Both the position numbers and the translations under genes were made by a program. A DNA stretch of 39,958 nt from an uncultured Prolixibacteraceae bacterium (GTDB taxonomy: Bacteria > Bacteroidota > Bacteroidia > Bacteroidales > Prolixibacteraceae), in NCBI GenBank assembly GCA_913063265.1, contig CAJXZG010000047.1, positions 1-39,958 on the forward strand, written 5' to 3'. The notes beneath the pieces were generated by a model. It did no database searches and was not told the origin of the DNA. It was given only the letters and a program-made list of their open reading frames with translations. This document shows, in pieces, positions 16,136 to 24,820 of this stretch. Positions within the stretch are counted from its first letter, which is position 1, and every line of letters starts with the position of its first letter.

Positions 16136-17563
16136 TTACATTTTTAATTTCTTCTCTATATCTTCAACGTATTGCCTGAAGTTTTTGTCAGTATCTTTTA
16201 AATTATTCACTGTTTTGCATGCATGTAGCACAGTTGCATGGTCTTTGCTGCCAATTTGAGCTCCAATACTGGTTAACGAATACTTTGTAAGACTTTTTGA
16301 AAAATACATTGCAATTTGACGGGCTTGTACAACTTCCCGTTTTCTGGTTTTTGCCTGAAGCGCATCAACCTGCATGTTGAAATAGTCGCAGACAACTTTT
16401 GAGATGTATTCTATAGACAATTCGCGTTTTGAGTTTTTTACAAGTTTATTTATCAGTTTGGCGGCCAGTTCAAGCGTAATTTCCCTTTTATTAAGCATCG
16501 ACTGTGCCAGTAAAGACACCAAAGCACCTTCCAGTTCCCTGATATTATTTGAGACATGAGAAGCTATGTATTCAAGAACATCATCAGAAAATGAAATTCC
16601 GTCTTTGTAAACTTTGTGCTTCAGAATTTTCATTCTTGTATCAAAATCCGGAATTTGAAGGTCGGCAGTCAGTCCCCATTTAAACCTCGATAATAACCTT
16701 TGTTCCATTCCCTTAAGCTCAATGGGCGGCTTGTCGGAGGTTAATATCAGTTGTTTTCCCATTTGGTGTAAATGGTTGAATATATGAAAGAAAGTTTCCT
16801 GGGTTTTTTCTTTGCCTGCAAATTCCTGTACATCATCCAGAATCAAAACATCAATCATCTGATAGAAATGCAGAAAATCGTTTCTGTTGTTGTTGCGGGT
16901 AGCTTCTGTGAATTGAGTTTGAAATTTATTTGCATTTACATACAATACAATTTTATCAGGAAATCTCTCTTTAACTTCAATTCCAATTGCCTGTGCAAGG
17001 TGAGTTTTTCCCAATCCCGAATTACCATAAAGCATAAGTGGATTAAAAGCTGTTCCTCCGGGATTTTGAGCTACTGCAAAACCGGCACTTCTCGCCAGTC
17101 TGTTACAATCACCTTCAATAAAATTTTCAAAAGTATTATCAGGTTTTAATTGCGGATCGATTTGCAATTTTTGAATCCCGGGAATAATGAACGGATTTTT
17201 AATCGCAGATTTATCGTCAGATTTAAGCGGAATAGTTAATGGGTTATTAACAATTTTCACATTGTTATTGGTTGGGTAGCTTACAGTATAAGGCTCAGAC
17301 CCATTTTTGTCGCCCATAACAACGTTATATTCCAACTTGGCTCCATTGCCCAGCACCATTCGAAGTGTCCTTCTCAAAATATCAATAAACTGTTCTTCTA
17401 AATACTCATAAAAGAAAGCACTTGGTACTTGAATTGTCAAAACTTTACCCGAAAGTTTAATAGGCACAATTGGCTCGAACCAGGTTTTAAAACTGCTGCT
17501 TGGAACGTTATCTTTAATCACATTTAAACACTTGTCCCAAACAGAACGATAATCTTCACTCAT
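16136..17563 (-). CDS. dnaA: Chromosomal replication initiator DnaA
   Basis: The protein (475 aa) has the four DnaA domains: an N-terminal DnaB/DiaA-interacting domain (about 1-85), a variable linker (about 86-135), an AAA+ ATPase (about 136-350) with Walker A GNSGLGKTH (180-188) and Walker B LILDD (240-244), and a C-terminal helix-turn-helix with the signature SKDHATVLHACK that reads DnaA boxes. It unwinds oriC and loads the replicative helicase. ATG 17563 is a normal start; no Shine-Dalgarno sequence is seen, as usual in this phylum. The 291-base upstream gap has A-tracts and a TTCCCGGGAA palindrome (17615-17624) but no obvious TTATCCACA boxes. A terminator follows the gene. Confidence 0.98.
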   Translation of the reverse strand: MSEDYRSVWDKCLNVIKDNVPSSSFKTWFEPIVPIKLSGKVLTIQVPSAFFYEYLEEQFIDILRRTLRMVLGNGAKLEYNVVMGDKNGSEPYTVSYPTNNNVKIVNNPLTIPLKSDDKSAIKNPFIIPGIQKLQIDPQLKPDNTFENFIEGDCNRLARSAGFAVAQNPGGTAFNPLMLYGNSGLGKTHLAQAIGIEVKERFPDKIVLYVNANKFQTQFTEATRNNNRNDFLHFYQMIDVLILDDVQEFAGKEKTQETFFHIFNHLHQMGKQLILTSDKPPIELKGMEQRLLSRFKWGLTADLQIPDFDTRMKILKHKVYKDGISFSDDVLEYIASHVSNNIRELEGALVSLLAQSMLNKREITLELAAKLINKLVKNSKRELSIEYISKVVCDYFNMQVDALQAKTRKREVVQARQIAMYFSKSLTKYSLTSIGAQIGSKDHATVLHACKTVNNLKDTDKNFRQYVEDIEKKLKM

Positions 17564-17854
17564 TTGAAATAATAAGGTTTTTTGAGGTTACACAAACAAT
17601 TCTATTTATTCTTATTCCCGGGAACAAAATTTGCGAAAAAAAAGTTAAAAAAAAAATGAAAAATCTATTGAATTTTTGCTAAAAGCTATATTGTTTTCTT
17701 TATCAGGCATTTAATATTTTATTTTTTTAAATATTTGTTAAAATACTGATAATCAACAAGTTCTTATTAATCGCCTGATTGTTAATGCTATAACAGGTTG
17801 GTAGTAGTAGGTAAGCGGATATTGAGACCTTTTTTATTAACAATAAGTAGTTAA
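17564..17854. promoter_or_regulatory. dnaA upstream region with palindrome and A-tracts
   Basis: This gap must hold the dnaA promoter if the gene has its own, but no CAAAnnTA (reverse TAnnTTTG) element is visible. It has a perfect 10-base palindrome TTCCCGGGAA (17615-17624), two long A runs (17635-17660) and very AT-rich sequence up to about 17760. No consensus DnaA boxes were found by eye, so an origin is not claimed. Confidence 0.4.
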
Positions 17855-19108
17855 TTACCTTAGTGACTTAAGCGCTTTTTCAAGTTTTATCAACTGTCCT
17901 TTTTTGAAGGCAACGATAGCAGATTCAGGAAAATTTTTCCGAACTGATTCATGAATCTCAACAATTTCTGAGTAAGATCCTGTTGATCCTATAAGGTAAG
18001 AATAAGCACCATTAGCAAAATATTCCTCAACATCTTCCAAACCATCAAATAAATTCGAGTTTGATGGGATTTTTGTTTCACTTGAAACAAGGTGAACTTT
18101 AAAAACAATATTCTTTGATGATACGTCTCCTGTTGTATTGATATAGTATTCTTTTCCAAAATCCATAGCTGAAAAATGCACATATCGTTTTGGATTGGCC
18201 TGAATATCTCTGATTAAAAAACTCAGATTTTCAGTAAATGCAACCAGGTCGTTGTATAGTTCATCGTCGTTTAGTAACAGGCCTGCAGTACTTTCATTGT
18301 CGTTAAGCTTTTCAACTACCATTAATATTTGTCGTGATGCTTCTGTTAAATTTTCCAGTACAGGTGATACCTGTAGGTTAGCCAGTGTGTCGCTAAAACT
18401 CGAAAGATTGGCAATTGTTTTATCCAGTTCCGCAGTATTCTCGTTCAAGAATTCTGTAATTTCTTCAATATTTCCTACAATTTGTTGAATACTTCCTTTT
18501 TCTGAAGCGACAATTTCTTTTAAATCGTTCGAAATACTTTCAGCATTCTCAATTGTTTTATTAATATTTTCAAAACTTTCAGACAGATTTTCCCTTGCAT
18601 CTTCGTTAAATATAACAGTAAGGATTGTAATGGCTGAATCGATGGTATTTAAGAGTTGTTCTGCTTTGTTTTTGATAGGTAATACCTGCATACTTACCTG
18701 TTCCTTTAAATCGCTCTCAATCGCTCCCGGAATGGTATCATTTGTATTATAAAATGCATCTTCACCACTTAATATCATTTTAATTGATCTGGTTCCCATG
18801 ATATCGCTGCTAACTATTTGAGCAACAGAATTCAAAGGCAGTTTGAAGGCTGAATTAATTTGCAGTTTTACCACTAATCTTCCAGTGTAACCTTGTTCAA
18901 AATCGATACTTTTAACTTGACCAATCTGATATCCGTTCAACGTAACCTTGTTGGCTTCCAATAATCCGTCGATACGCTCGTAAACAACATAATAATAACT
19001 ACTTTTTTTGAAAACATCGTTTCCTTTCAGGTAGCTCAATCCCCAGAATAAAATGGTAAGTGAGATAACAATCAGAAAACCAAGTTTAACATATTTTGAA
19101 TATTTCAT
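17855..19108 (-). CDS. MCE/MlaD-family lipid transport protein with SPOR-like C-terminus
   Basis: ATG 19108 (417 aa) is preferred to an upstream GTG at 19138, because it begins directly with the basic residues and membrane anchor MKYSKYVKLGFLIVISL. The MCE domain (about 28-115) is followed by a long helical, coiled-coil-like region (about 130-290) that in MCE proteins forms a periplasmic tunnel or needle for lipids between membranes. The last ~85 residues differ from a usual MlaD: they resemble the SPOR-like end of the amidase encoded just upstream, sharing FP[DE]S-x-[VI]VAF near the C-terminus. Amidase, MCE protein and dnaA are consecutive on the - strand. No MlaE/MlaF permease or ATPase genes are nearby. 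Confidence 0.87.
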   Translation of the reverse strand: MKYSKYVKLGFLIVISLTILFWGLSYLKGNDVFKKSSYYYVVYERIDGLLEANKVTLNGYQIGQVKSIDFEQGYTGRLVVKLQINSAFKLPLNSVAQIVSSDIMGTRSIKMILSGEDAFYNTNDTIPGAIESDLKEQVSMQVLPIKNKAEQLLNTIDSAITILTVIFNEDARENLSESFENINKTIENAESISNDLKEIVASEKGSIQQIVGNIEEITEFLNENTAELDKTIANLSSFSDTLANLQVSPVLENLTEASRQILMVVEKLNDNESTAGLLLNDDELYNDLVAFTENLSFLIRDIQANPKRYVHFSAMDFGKEYYINTTGDVSSKNIVFKVHLVSSETKIPSNSNLFDGLEDVEEYFANGAYSYLIGSTGSYSEIVEIHESVRKNFPESAIVAFKKGQLIKLEKALKSLR

Positions 19109-19245
19109 CTTGTCAGAATTAATTGTTTTCTTTAACACAAACTGAATTTCACAAATAGATAAAAATTACAAAATTGTAAGGTTATATTATTTGTGAACAA
19201 CGTTTACGCAATATACATGTTTAATTATGTTTATTTTTTATGACC

Positions 19246-19281
19246 AATGTAAATTTATAGAATTCAATTCTCATTTACATT
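19246..19281 (-). repeat. Inverted repeat spanning the amidase stop codon
   Basis: AATGTAAAT (19246-19254) and ATTTACATT (19273-19281) form a 9-base stem around an 18-base loop containing a GAATTC-type palindrome. The right arm covers the amidase stop codon (19275-19277). No T run follows, so it is a weak terminator candidate; an RNA-stability hairpin is an alternative. Confidence 0.4.
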
Positions 19282-20402
19282 TTTTCTCTTGCCTTTTTAA
19301 CAGAAATTAATTCATTGTTTTCAAAAGCTACAACAAAAGAATCAGGAAATTTTTGCTGAATTCTGTTCTTTTCCCGTACAGCTTCATCATAATCATCAAA
19401 TTTTCCTGAGTAGTATTTCATTAAGGTTTTAGACTGTATTCTAAAAATATTCTTTTCTCCTTTAAAATTTTCAGGAGTTGGATTGAGTTTCTTTTTTGAT
19501 GCCCCGATTTGAACTGAATAATATATATAGGTTGGATTGGGTCTGTTGTCTGCCAGGTTTTTTTTATCGGTTAAGTCTTCAGTGTGTACTTCAAAACTGC
19601 TTTTATCTTCAATTTTTCTTTTGTAATTGTTAAATGCAATCATTAATGATGCAGATAAGGCAGATCTGCCGTTTTCGCTTAGCATATAATTTCGTTCTTT
19701 TGCATTACTTATAAAACCAACTTCAACCAATACACTTGGCATTGTTGTTTGCCGCAATACTAAAAAACCTGCCTGTTTTACACTCCTGTCCAAACGTTTT
19801 GCATACTGTTTGAATTGGTTTTGAATTTCAGACGCAAACATTACACTTTGCTCCAGATATTCATCCTGAACCAATTCGAACATTATTTCAGATTCAGGTA
19901 AATTTGGATCGTAACCCTCATAGGTAGTAATGTAATCATCTTCAAGTAAAATTACTGAATTCTCCTTTTTTGCCACTTCCAGATTATCATCGCTTCTATG
20001 ATTTCCCAATACATATGTTTCGGCTCCTTTTACACTTGTTTTTTCTGTGCCGTTCACATGAATTGAGATAAATAAATCGGCCTTATTTTTATTGGCAATA
20101 TTAGCTCTTGTGTGCAAAGGAATAAATACATCATTTGTACGCGTATAAATAACTTTGATTTCAGGATAATTCGCTTTTATTGATTTTCCAAGTCTTTTGG
20201 CAAGATCCAATACAATATCTTTTTCTTTTACATTGCCAACAGAAGCTCCAAGATCTTTTCCGCCGTGGCCTGGATCGATTACCACTACTGCAATACGTTT
20301 ATCATCCTCTTCAGGAAAAGCACTGGAATAACCAGAAGATGTTAAGTTTAAAACCAAAAAGAAAATAAAGAATCTGATAAATTTTGAAAAGGTTGGTTTC
20401 AT
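19275..20402 (-). CDS. N-acetylmuramoyl-L-alanine amidase (Amidase_3) with SPOR-like domain
   Basis: The frame extends to a GTG at 20447, but ATG 20402 gives a compact signal peptide (MKPTFSKFIRFFIFF...), so 375 aa is preferred. The Amidase_3 domain (about 35-265) shows the zinc site: DPGHGGKD, the E of LEDDY or a later Glu, SIHVN, and the terminal VEVGFISN motif with catalytic Glu. It cleaves the bond between N-acetylmuramic acid and the peptide stem, as AmiC-type cell-separation enzymes do. The last ~80 residues (about 290-370, starting IYYSVQIGAS) look like a SPOR domain, which binds denuded septal glycan strands. The next gene on the strand, an MCE protein, ends in a similar domain. Divergent from the lptD-like gene. 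Confidence 0.92.
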   Translation of the reverse strand: MKPTFSKFIRFFIFFLVLNLTSSGYSSAFPEEDDKRIAVVVIDPGHGGKDLGASVGNVKEKDIVLDLAKRLGKSIKANYPEIKVIYTRTNDVFIPLHTRANIANKNKADLFISIHVNGTEKTSVKGAETYVLGNHRSDDNLEVAKKENSVILLEDDYITTYEGYDPNLPESEIMFELVQDEYLEQSVMFASEIQNQFKQYAKRLDRSVKQAGFLVLRQTTMPSVLVEVGFISNAKERNYMLSENGRSALSASLMIAFNNYKRKIEDKSSFEVHTEDLTDKKNLADNRPNPTYIYYSVQIGASKKKLNPTPENFKGEKNIFRIQSKTLMKYYSGKFDDYDEAVREKNRIQQKFPDSFVVAFENNELISVKKAREKM

Positions 20403-20575
20403 TTGTCTTTTACTGTTTGTTTTCAGCAGTTTTTTTGAAAGTTGCACAACTTAAATAATTTGATGGATTGAATTATAAAGTCTGCTCATTTCATAATGTT
20501 TTTGTTTCTGACGTAAAAATATAAATATTAAAACTTTTTTTGCATTTTTTAAGCTTATACTCTAACCCTTATTTA

Positions 20576-20583
20576 TATTTTTG
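20576..20583 (+). promoter_or_regulatory. Possible -7 element (TATTTTTG) for the lptD-like gene
   Basis: It matches the Bacteroidota TAnnTTTG -7 consensus, but the only TTTG upstream (20539-20542) is 33 bases away, well outside the usual ~19. If used, transcription would start near 20590 and translation at the second TTG (20620). Confidence 0.35.
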
Positions 20584-23325
20584 TCGGGCTTAAGCAATGT
20601 AAGTAAATCAAAAACTATTTTGTACAAAACTATAATTACATACTTGTTTCTACTTTTTCCATTTTTACTGTTCAGTCAGGAACAGCAAAACCAGACGACA
20701 AAAAGCGACCAGTTGTATATCGTAGGGCCCGACAATGAACTTGTCCCTTTAGATACCATACTGACAGATACGCTTGCGATTACCGATACAATGGAAATTG
20801 ATTCACTTGACATTATTAAAAAACCAATTATTGAGGCCCCTATTGTTTATAACGCTGACGATTCAATAATAGTCTCTTTAGACGGACAAAAGGTTTATCT
20901 CTACAACAATGCTAAAGTAACCTATCAGGATATTGAACTCACAGCTTATTATATTGAGCTGGATTTGGAATCGAAACAGATTTATGCCGAAGGAATAAGA
21001 GACAGCCTTGGTGAAATGACAGAAAAGCCGGTTTTTACGCAGGGAGCCGACGAATATGAATCGGAAACCATGCGGTACAACTTTGAAACTGAAAAAGCAT
21101 TCATTACAAAAGTAGTTACTGAACAAGGGGAAGGGATGCTTCTAAGTGACAGAACAAAAAAGATTGGCACTGAAACTTTTATCACTGAAAAAGCAAAATA
21201 TACAACCTGTGACGCAGACCATCCACATTTTTATTTGCATTTAACCAAAGCTAAAGTAATCTCAAATAATAAAATTGTAACAGGTCCGGCATATATGGTG
21301 CTGGAAGATTTTCCAATATACTTCCCTATGTTGCCTTTTGGGTTTTTCCCCAACAGTCCCACTTATTCTTCAGGGATTATAATTCCGCAATACGGTGAAG
21401 AACAAAATCGTGGTTTCTTTTTACGTGACGGTGGTTACTATTGGGCAGCCAGTCAGTATTTTGATTTGGCAGTCAGAGGTGAAATATATTCGAAAGGTTC
21501 ATGGGGTGTACAAACCCATTCAAATTATCGTTGGCGGTATAAATTCTCAGGTGGATTTGATTTCAGGTATAACGTAAATATTTATGGAGAACAGGGATTG
21601 GATACGTATACGCGTTCGCCACAGTTCTCAATAGCCTGGAATCACAGTCAGGATGCAAAAGCAAATCCAAGCCGTACATTCTCGGCAAGTGTTAACTTTT
21701 CGAGCAGCGGATACGATAAACAAAATTCTTACATTGGACAAATGGGAGGTAACAACTATTTACGTACCACCAAACAATCCAGTATATCCTACTCTCAGAG
21801 GTTTGAAAATACACCATTTAATATGTCGATTAACCTTCGGCACTCACAAAATTCAGTGGATACAACTTTAACACTGTCATTACCTGAAATGACTTTTAGT
21901 ATGGCGAAAGTTTATCCGTTCCGCAGAAAAAACAGATCAGGTAAACTTAAATTCTATGAGAAATTTGGTTTAACGTACACCGGTAATCTCAGAAATACAA
22001 TTACCGCAAAAGAGTATGAAATCCTGAATATGAAATTTCCCTCTGATTGGAAGAATGGAATTAAACATGGTATTCCGTTAGCCTTCCCAGGTTTTAATCT
22101 TGCGAAATATATCAACGTTAGTCCGAGTATTGGATATAATGAAAAATGGTATTTTCAAAAATATAACTATGCTTATGATCCGGATTCAATGTATTATGAT
22201 GATTTTGGCAGGGCATCAAACATTAAAAAAGATACAATTCAGGGATTGAGTCGTGTTTATGATTATAGCTTTAGCTTAAGTTCTTCTACTAATATTTATG
22301 GAATGTTTATGCCACGTAATACTGATTCGCGGATTAAAGGAATAAGGCATAAATTAACACCATCTGCAAGTTTTAGTTACCGACCTGATTTTGGAGCTTC
22401 AAGATATGGTTACTGGCAGGAAGTTCAAATAGATTCAACCGGGCAAACGGGTTGGTATGATGTTAATGCAGGAGGAGTTTATGGCGGTTCTCCGGGCAGA
22501 GGAGCTTCCGGAGCAGTTAGTCTTTCTTTGGCAAATAACCTTGAAATGAAAGTTCTGGACTCCAAAGATACAACCAATACAAATGCAAAGGAGACCTTTA
22601 AAAAGGTGAAAATAATTGACAACCTTAGTATAAGCTCCTCCTATAACTTAATTGCTGATTCATTAAATCTTTCTGTTATCCCTGTCAGGGCAAGAACAAC
22701 GGTTAAAGGAGTAAGTATCAATATGGGGATAATTCTTGATCCTTACATGGTTAACGAAAATTACCGGCGAATACATAAATATGTTTGGAATGAGAAAAGA
22801 GGATTTGCCAGAATTGGTCGTCTTACCAATGCAAACCTTTCATTTGGTATGAACTTTAGTTCTAAGGACAAAAAGAAAAAAAACAACCAGCCCAATAATC
22901 CAAATAATCCGAATAATTTGGGACAGGGAGAAGATGAAGAATTACCGCCACCGGTTCCGGAATTAGGTAACAAGTATATGGATTTTAGTATTCCATGGAC
23001 ATTGGGATTCGATTATAGTTTTAGTTATAACGGACCATCATCAGGGGCACCAAACGGGAGATTCTCGCAAACCTTGGGATTAAGGGGAAATATTAGCCTT
23101 ACTGATAAATGGAAAGTTTCGATGAATACAAACTTTGATATTCAGGCACGGGAATTTTCTTATACTACGGTAAATATTAACCGTGATCTTCATTGCTGGC
23201 AAATGGCATTTAGTTTTGTTCCCTTTGGTTTTATGAAAAGTTATAGCTTTACAATCAACGCCAAAGCATCACTTTTAAAAGACCTGCAGGTTAAAAAACA
23301 GCAAAGTAACTACGATAGATTTTAA
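20581..23325 (+). CDS. lptD: LptD-like outer-membrane LPS assembly protein
   Basis: The frame has no ATG near its start. TTG 20581 gives 914 aa; TTG 20620 would leave a shorter signal peptide (MYKTIITYLFLLFPFLLFS) and is attractive because a TATTTTTG -7-like element overlaps the first TTG. Residues ~85-235 form an OstA/LptA-like jelly-roll domain (YNNAKVTYQDIELTA, GPAYMVLEDFPIYFPMLPFGFFPN). The remainder is a long beta-barrel ending in Phe. LptD inserts LPS into the outer leaflet with LptE. Within the barrel, about 765-795, is a low-complexity Asn/Pro loop (NNPNNPNN) followed by an acidic and Pro-rich stretch. It is divergent from the amidase gene, so the shared 133-180-base gap contains both promoters. 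Confidence 0.88.
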   Translation: MSGLSNVSKSKTILYKTIITYLFLLFPFLLFSQEQQNQTTKSDQLYIVGPDNELVPLDTILTDTLAITDTMEIDSLDIIKKPIIEAPIVYNADDSIIVSLDGQKVYLYNNAKVTYQDIELTAYYIELDLESKQIYAEGIRDSLGEMTEKPVFTQGADEYESETMRYNFETEKAFITKVVTEQGEGMLLSDRTKKIGTETFITEKAKYTTCDADHPHFYLHLTKAKVISNNKIVTGPAYMVLEDFPIYFPMLPFGFFPNSPTYSSGIIIPQYGEEQNRGFFLRDGGYYWAASQYFDLAVRGEIYSKGSWGVQTHSNYRWRYKFSGGFDFRYNVNIYGEQGLDTYTRSPQFSIAWNHSQDAKANPSRTFSASVNFSSSGYDKQNSYIGQMGGNNYLRTTKQSSISYSQRFENTPFNMSINLRHSQNSVDTTLTLSLPEMTFSMAKVYPFRRKNRSGKLKFYEKFGLTYTGNLRNTITAKEYEILNMKFPSDWKNGIKHGIPLAFPGFNLAKYINVSPSIGYNEKWYFQKYNYAYDPDSMYYDDFGRASNIKKDTIQGLSRVYDYSFSLSSSTNIYGMFMPRNTDSRIKGIRHKLTPSASFSYRPDFGASRYGYWQEVQIDSTGQTGWYDVNAGGVYGGSPGRGASGAVSLSLANNLEMKVLDSKDTTNTNAKETFKKVKIIDNLSISSSYNLIADSLNLSVIPVRARTTVKGVSINMGIILDPYMVNENYRRIHKYVWNEKRGFARIGRLTNANLSFGMNFSSKDKKKKNNQPNNPNNPNNLGQGEDEELPPPVPELGNKYMDFSIPWTLGFDYSFSYNGPSSGAPNGRFSQTLGLRGNISLTDKWKVSMNTNFDIQAREFSYTTVNINRDLHCWQMAFSFVPFGFMKSYSFTINAKASLLKDLQVKKQQSNYDRF
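22885..22920 (+). repeat. In-frame 9-base tandem repeat in the lptD-like gene
   Basis: Near-identical units of CC(A/C/G)AATAAT repeat about four times and encode NNP-type tripeptides in a barrel loop. Slippage here would change loop length in multiples of three residues without a frameshift. Confidence 0.7.
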
Positions 23326-23373
23326 TATGTAGCATTCAGTAGTGAGTAATGGGAATTGAGTACACTTAATGTG

Positions 23374-23407
23374 TTTGTTAGAAAAATACTCTGTTCTAAT
23401 ATTTCTG
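23374..23407 (+). promoter_or_regulatory. Weak promoter candidate for ridA
   Basis: TTTG (23374-23377), a 22-base spacer and TATTTCTG (23400-23407), which has one mismatch to TAnnTTTG. It lies 80 bases before the ridA start. Confidence 0.3.
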
Positions 23408-23486
23408 TACTCAAATCTATACTAAGCTCTGCAGAGAATTAATATTTAATAGATTATAAATCACAAACAAAAGAATTTCTGCTATT

Positions 23487-23867
23487 ATGAAACGAATAAT
23501 TAAAACAACAAATGCACCCGCGGCAGTAGGGCCATACAGTCAGGCTGTTGAGGCAAATGGTACTTTGTACATTTCGGGACAGGTACCTTTAGATCCTGTA
23601 AGCATGAAAATTGTAGAGGGTGGAATTCAGGCGCAAACCCGACAGGTACTTGAAAATATTGGTGCAATTTTAAAAGCTGCAGGTTACGAATATTCTGATG
23701 TGGTAAAATCAACCTGTTTGTTAAAAGATATTGCAGATTTTAAAGCAATGAACGAGGTTTATGCTGAATATTATTTTGAACAGAAACCTTCAAGGGCAGC
23801 GTTTGCGGTAAAAGATTTGCCTTTGGGTGCTTTGGTTGAGATTGAAACTATTGCGGTTAAAGGGTAG
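23487..23867 (+). CDS. ridA: RidA family reactive enamine/imine deaminase
   Basis: The length (126 aa) and sequence are typical of RidA (YjgF/YER057c): N-terminal [13 protein letters not shown] (about 9-21), [10 protein letters not shown] (about 28-37), and C-terminal [20 protein letters not shown] with the substrate-binding Arg105 and Glu120-region. RidA hydrolyses 2-aminoacrylate and related imines made by PLP enzymes, protecting other PLP enzymes. It is a cytosolic homotrimer in known members. It follows the lptD-like gene after 161 bases and is closed by a strong hairpin shared with rplI. Confidence 0.95.
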   Translation: MKRIIKTTNAPAAVGPYSQAVEANGTLYISGQVPLDPVSMKIVEGGIQAQTRQVLENIGAILKAAGYEYSDVVKSTCLLKDIADFKAMNEVYAEYYFEQKPSRAAFAVKDLPLGALVEIETIAVKG

Positions 23868-23873
23868 GGATAG

Positions 23874-24003
23874 TTGTTGGTTATTGGTTACTAGTTGTTT
23901 GTTATTTGATAACTGACTATTGGTTATTGGTCAATTGTTGTTGGTTATTGGTTGTTATTTGAATATTGTTCATTGATAATTGGATTTTTGTCATTGGTTT
24001 TTG
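23874..24003. repeat. Degenerate TTGGTTATTGG-type low-complexity repeat
   Basis: About 130 bases after ridA are built from variations of GGTTATTGG, GTTATTTGA and TTGTT. Spacing is irregular, so it is not a CRISPR array. No frame is open through it. Such T/G-rich tracts suggest slippage-driven sequence. Confidence 0.7.
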
Positions 24004-24032
24004 ACCTTCCATATATTGTTTTATAACCCAAT

Positions 24033-24066
24033 AAAAAAGGGTTTTCTGTGGAGAAAACCCTTTTTA
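24033..24066. terminator. Bidirectional terminator between ridA and rplI
   Basis: A 14-base perfect stem (AAAAAGGGTTTTCT, 24034-24047, with 24052-24065) has a GTGG loop. It ends in T runs on both strands, serving ridA (+) and the rpsF-rpsR-rplI operon (-). Confidence 0.93.
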
Positions 24067-24087
24067 TATAATTGCTTTTGTCTGTAA

Positions 24088-24534
24088 CTATTCTGCTACA
24101 ACTTCAAATTCTATTTCCACAACAACCTCTTTGTGAAGTTTAATTTTTGCGGTATGAGTACCTACTTCTTTGATACTGTCTTCTGGAATAGAAATCTGTT
24201 TACGGTCAATTTCAAATCCTTTTTTATTGATTGCTTCAGCAATTTGAATAGTATTTACCGAACCAAAGATTTTACCTTGAGTACTTGTTTTAGCACCAAT
24301 GGTAATTTTCTTTTTAACAATTTGTTCAGCAATTTTATTCGCTTCTTCTTTTAACTTAGCTTCTTTATGAGCACGTTGTTTTGTGTTTTCAGCTAAAATT
24401 TTCCTTGCTGTTTCGGTAGCAACAATTGCTTTTTTTTGCGGAATTAAAAAGTTACGTGCATAACCATCTTTTACCGTTACCAAATCGTCTTTACTTCCCA
24501 GACGCTCTACATCTTGTGTTAATATAATTTCCAT
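24088..24534 (-). CDS. rplI: 50S ribosomal protein L9
   Basis: Full-length L9 (148 aa): an N-terminal rRNA-binding domain with MEIILTQDVERLG, GYARNFLIPQKKA (about 25-37), a long charged linker helix (about 45-80) and a C-terminal domain (about 85-148). L9 binds 23S rRNA at the base of the L1 stalk and helps keep the reading frame. It is the last gene of rpsF-rpsR-rplI. A strong Shine-Dalgarno sequence AAGGAGG overlaps the rpsR stop codon 9 bases before the ATG, which is unusual for this window. Confidence 0.98.
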   Translation of the reverse strand: MEIILTQDVERLGSKDDLVTVKDGYARNFLIPQKKAIVATETARKILAENTKQRAHKEAKLKEEANKIAEQIVKKKITIGAKTSTQGKIFGSVNTIQIAEAINKKGFEIDRKQISIPEDSIKEVGTHTAKIKLHKEVVVEIEFEVVAE

Positions 24535-24540
24535 TCTCTG

Positions 24541-24549
24541 TTCCTCCTT
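24541..24549 (-). promoter_or_regulatory. Shine-Dalgarno sequence of rplI
   Basis: On the - strand TAAGGAGGAACAGAGAATG: an AAGGAGG core starting inside the rpsR stop codon and a 9-base spacer. A full match to the anti-SD is rare in Bacteroidota, so it may matter for translation of this internal gene. Confidence 0.8.
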
Positions 24550-24817
24550 ATTTCATGTTGTCGGTTACAAATGGCAACAAAGCAATTAAACGGGCACGTT
24601 TTACAGCCTGTCCAACTTTGCGCTGGTATTTTAACGATGTTCCTGTAATTCGGCGTGGTAAAATTTTACCTTGCTCGTTTAAGAATTTTTTCAAAAACTC
24701 AGGATCCTTGTAATCAACATATTTAATTCCGTTTTTCTTAAAACGACAATACTTTTTCTTTTTAATCTCTACTGACGGTGGAGTCAGGTATCTAATTTCA
24801 CTTGAACTTTGTGCCAT
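24548..24817 (-). CDS. rpsR: 30S ribosomal protein S18
   Basis: The 89-aa protein shows the S18 core: [26 protein letters not shown] (about 21-46) and [33 protein letters not shown] (about 52-84). S18 pairs with S6 on the 30S platform. The ATG lies 3 bases after the rpsF stop. An AAGGAGG Shine-Dalgarno sequence sits within the last rpsF codons. Confidence 0.98.
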   Translation of the reverse strand: MAQSSSEIRYLTPPSVEIKKKKYCRFKKNGIKYVDYKDPEFLKKFLNEQGKILPRRITGTSLKYQRKVGQAVKRARLIALLPFVTDNMK

Positions 24818-24820
24818 TTT

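Noticed and set aside
17564..17854. Replication origin next to dnaA
   Set aside because: The gap is AT-rich with a palindrome, but no TTATCCACA-type box cluster was found by eye on either strand, and dnaA is often away from oriC in this phylum.
23874..24003. CRISPR array
   Set aside because: The repeated words are short, degenerate and irregularly spaced, with no constant repeat or unique spacers.
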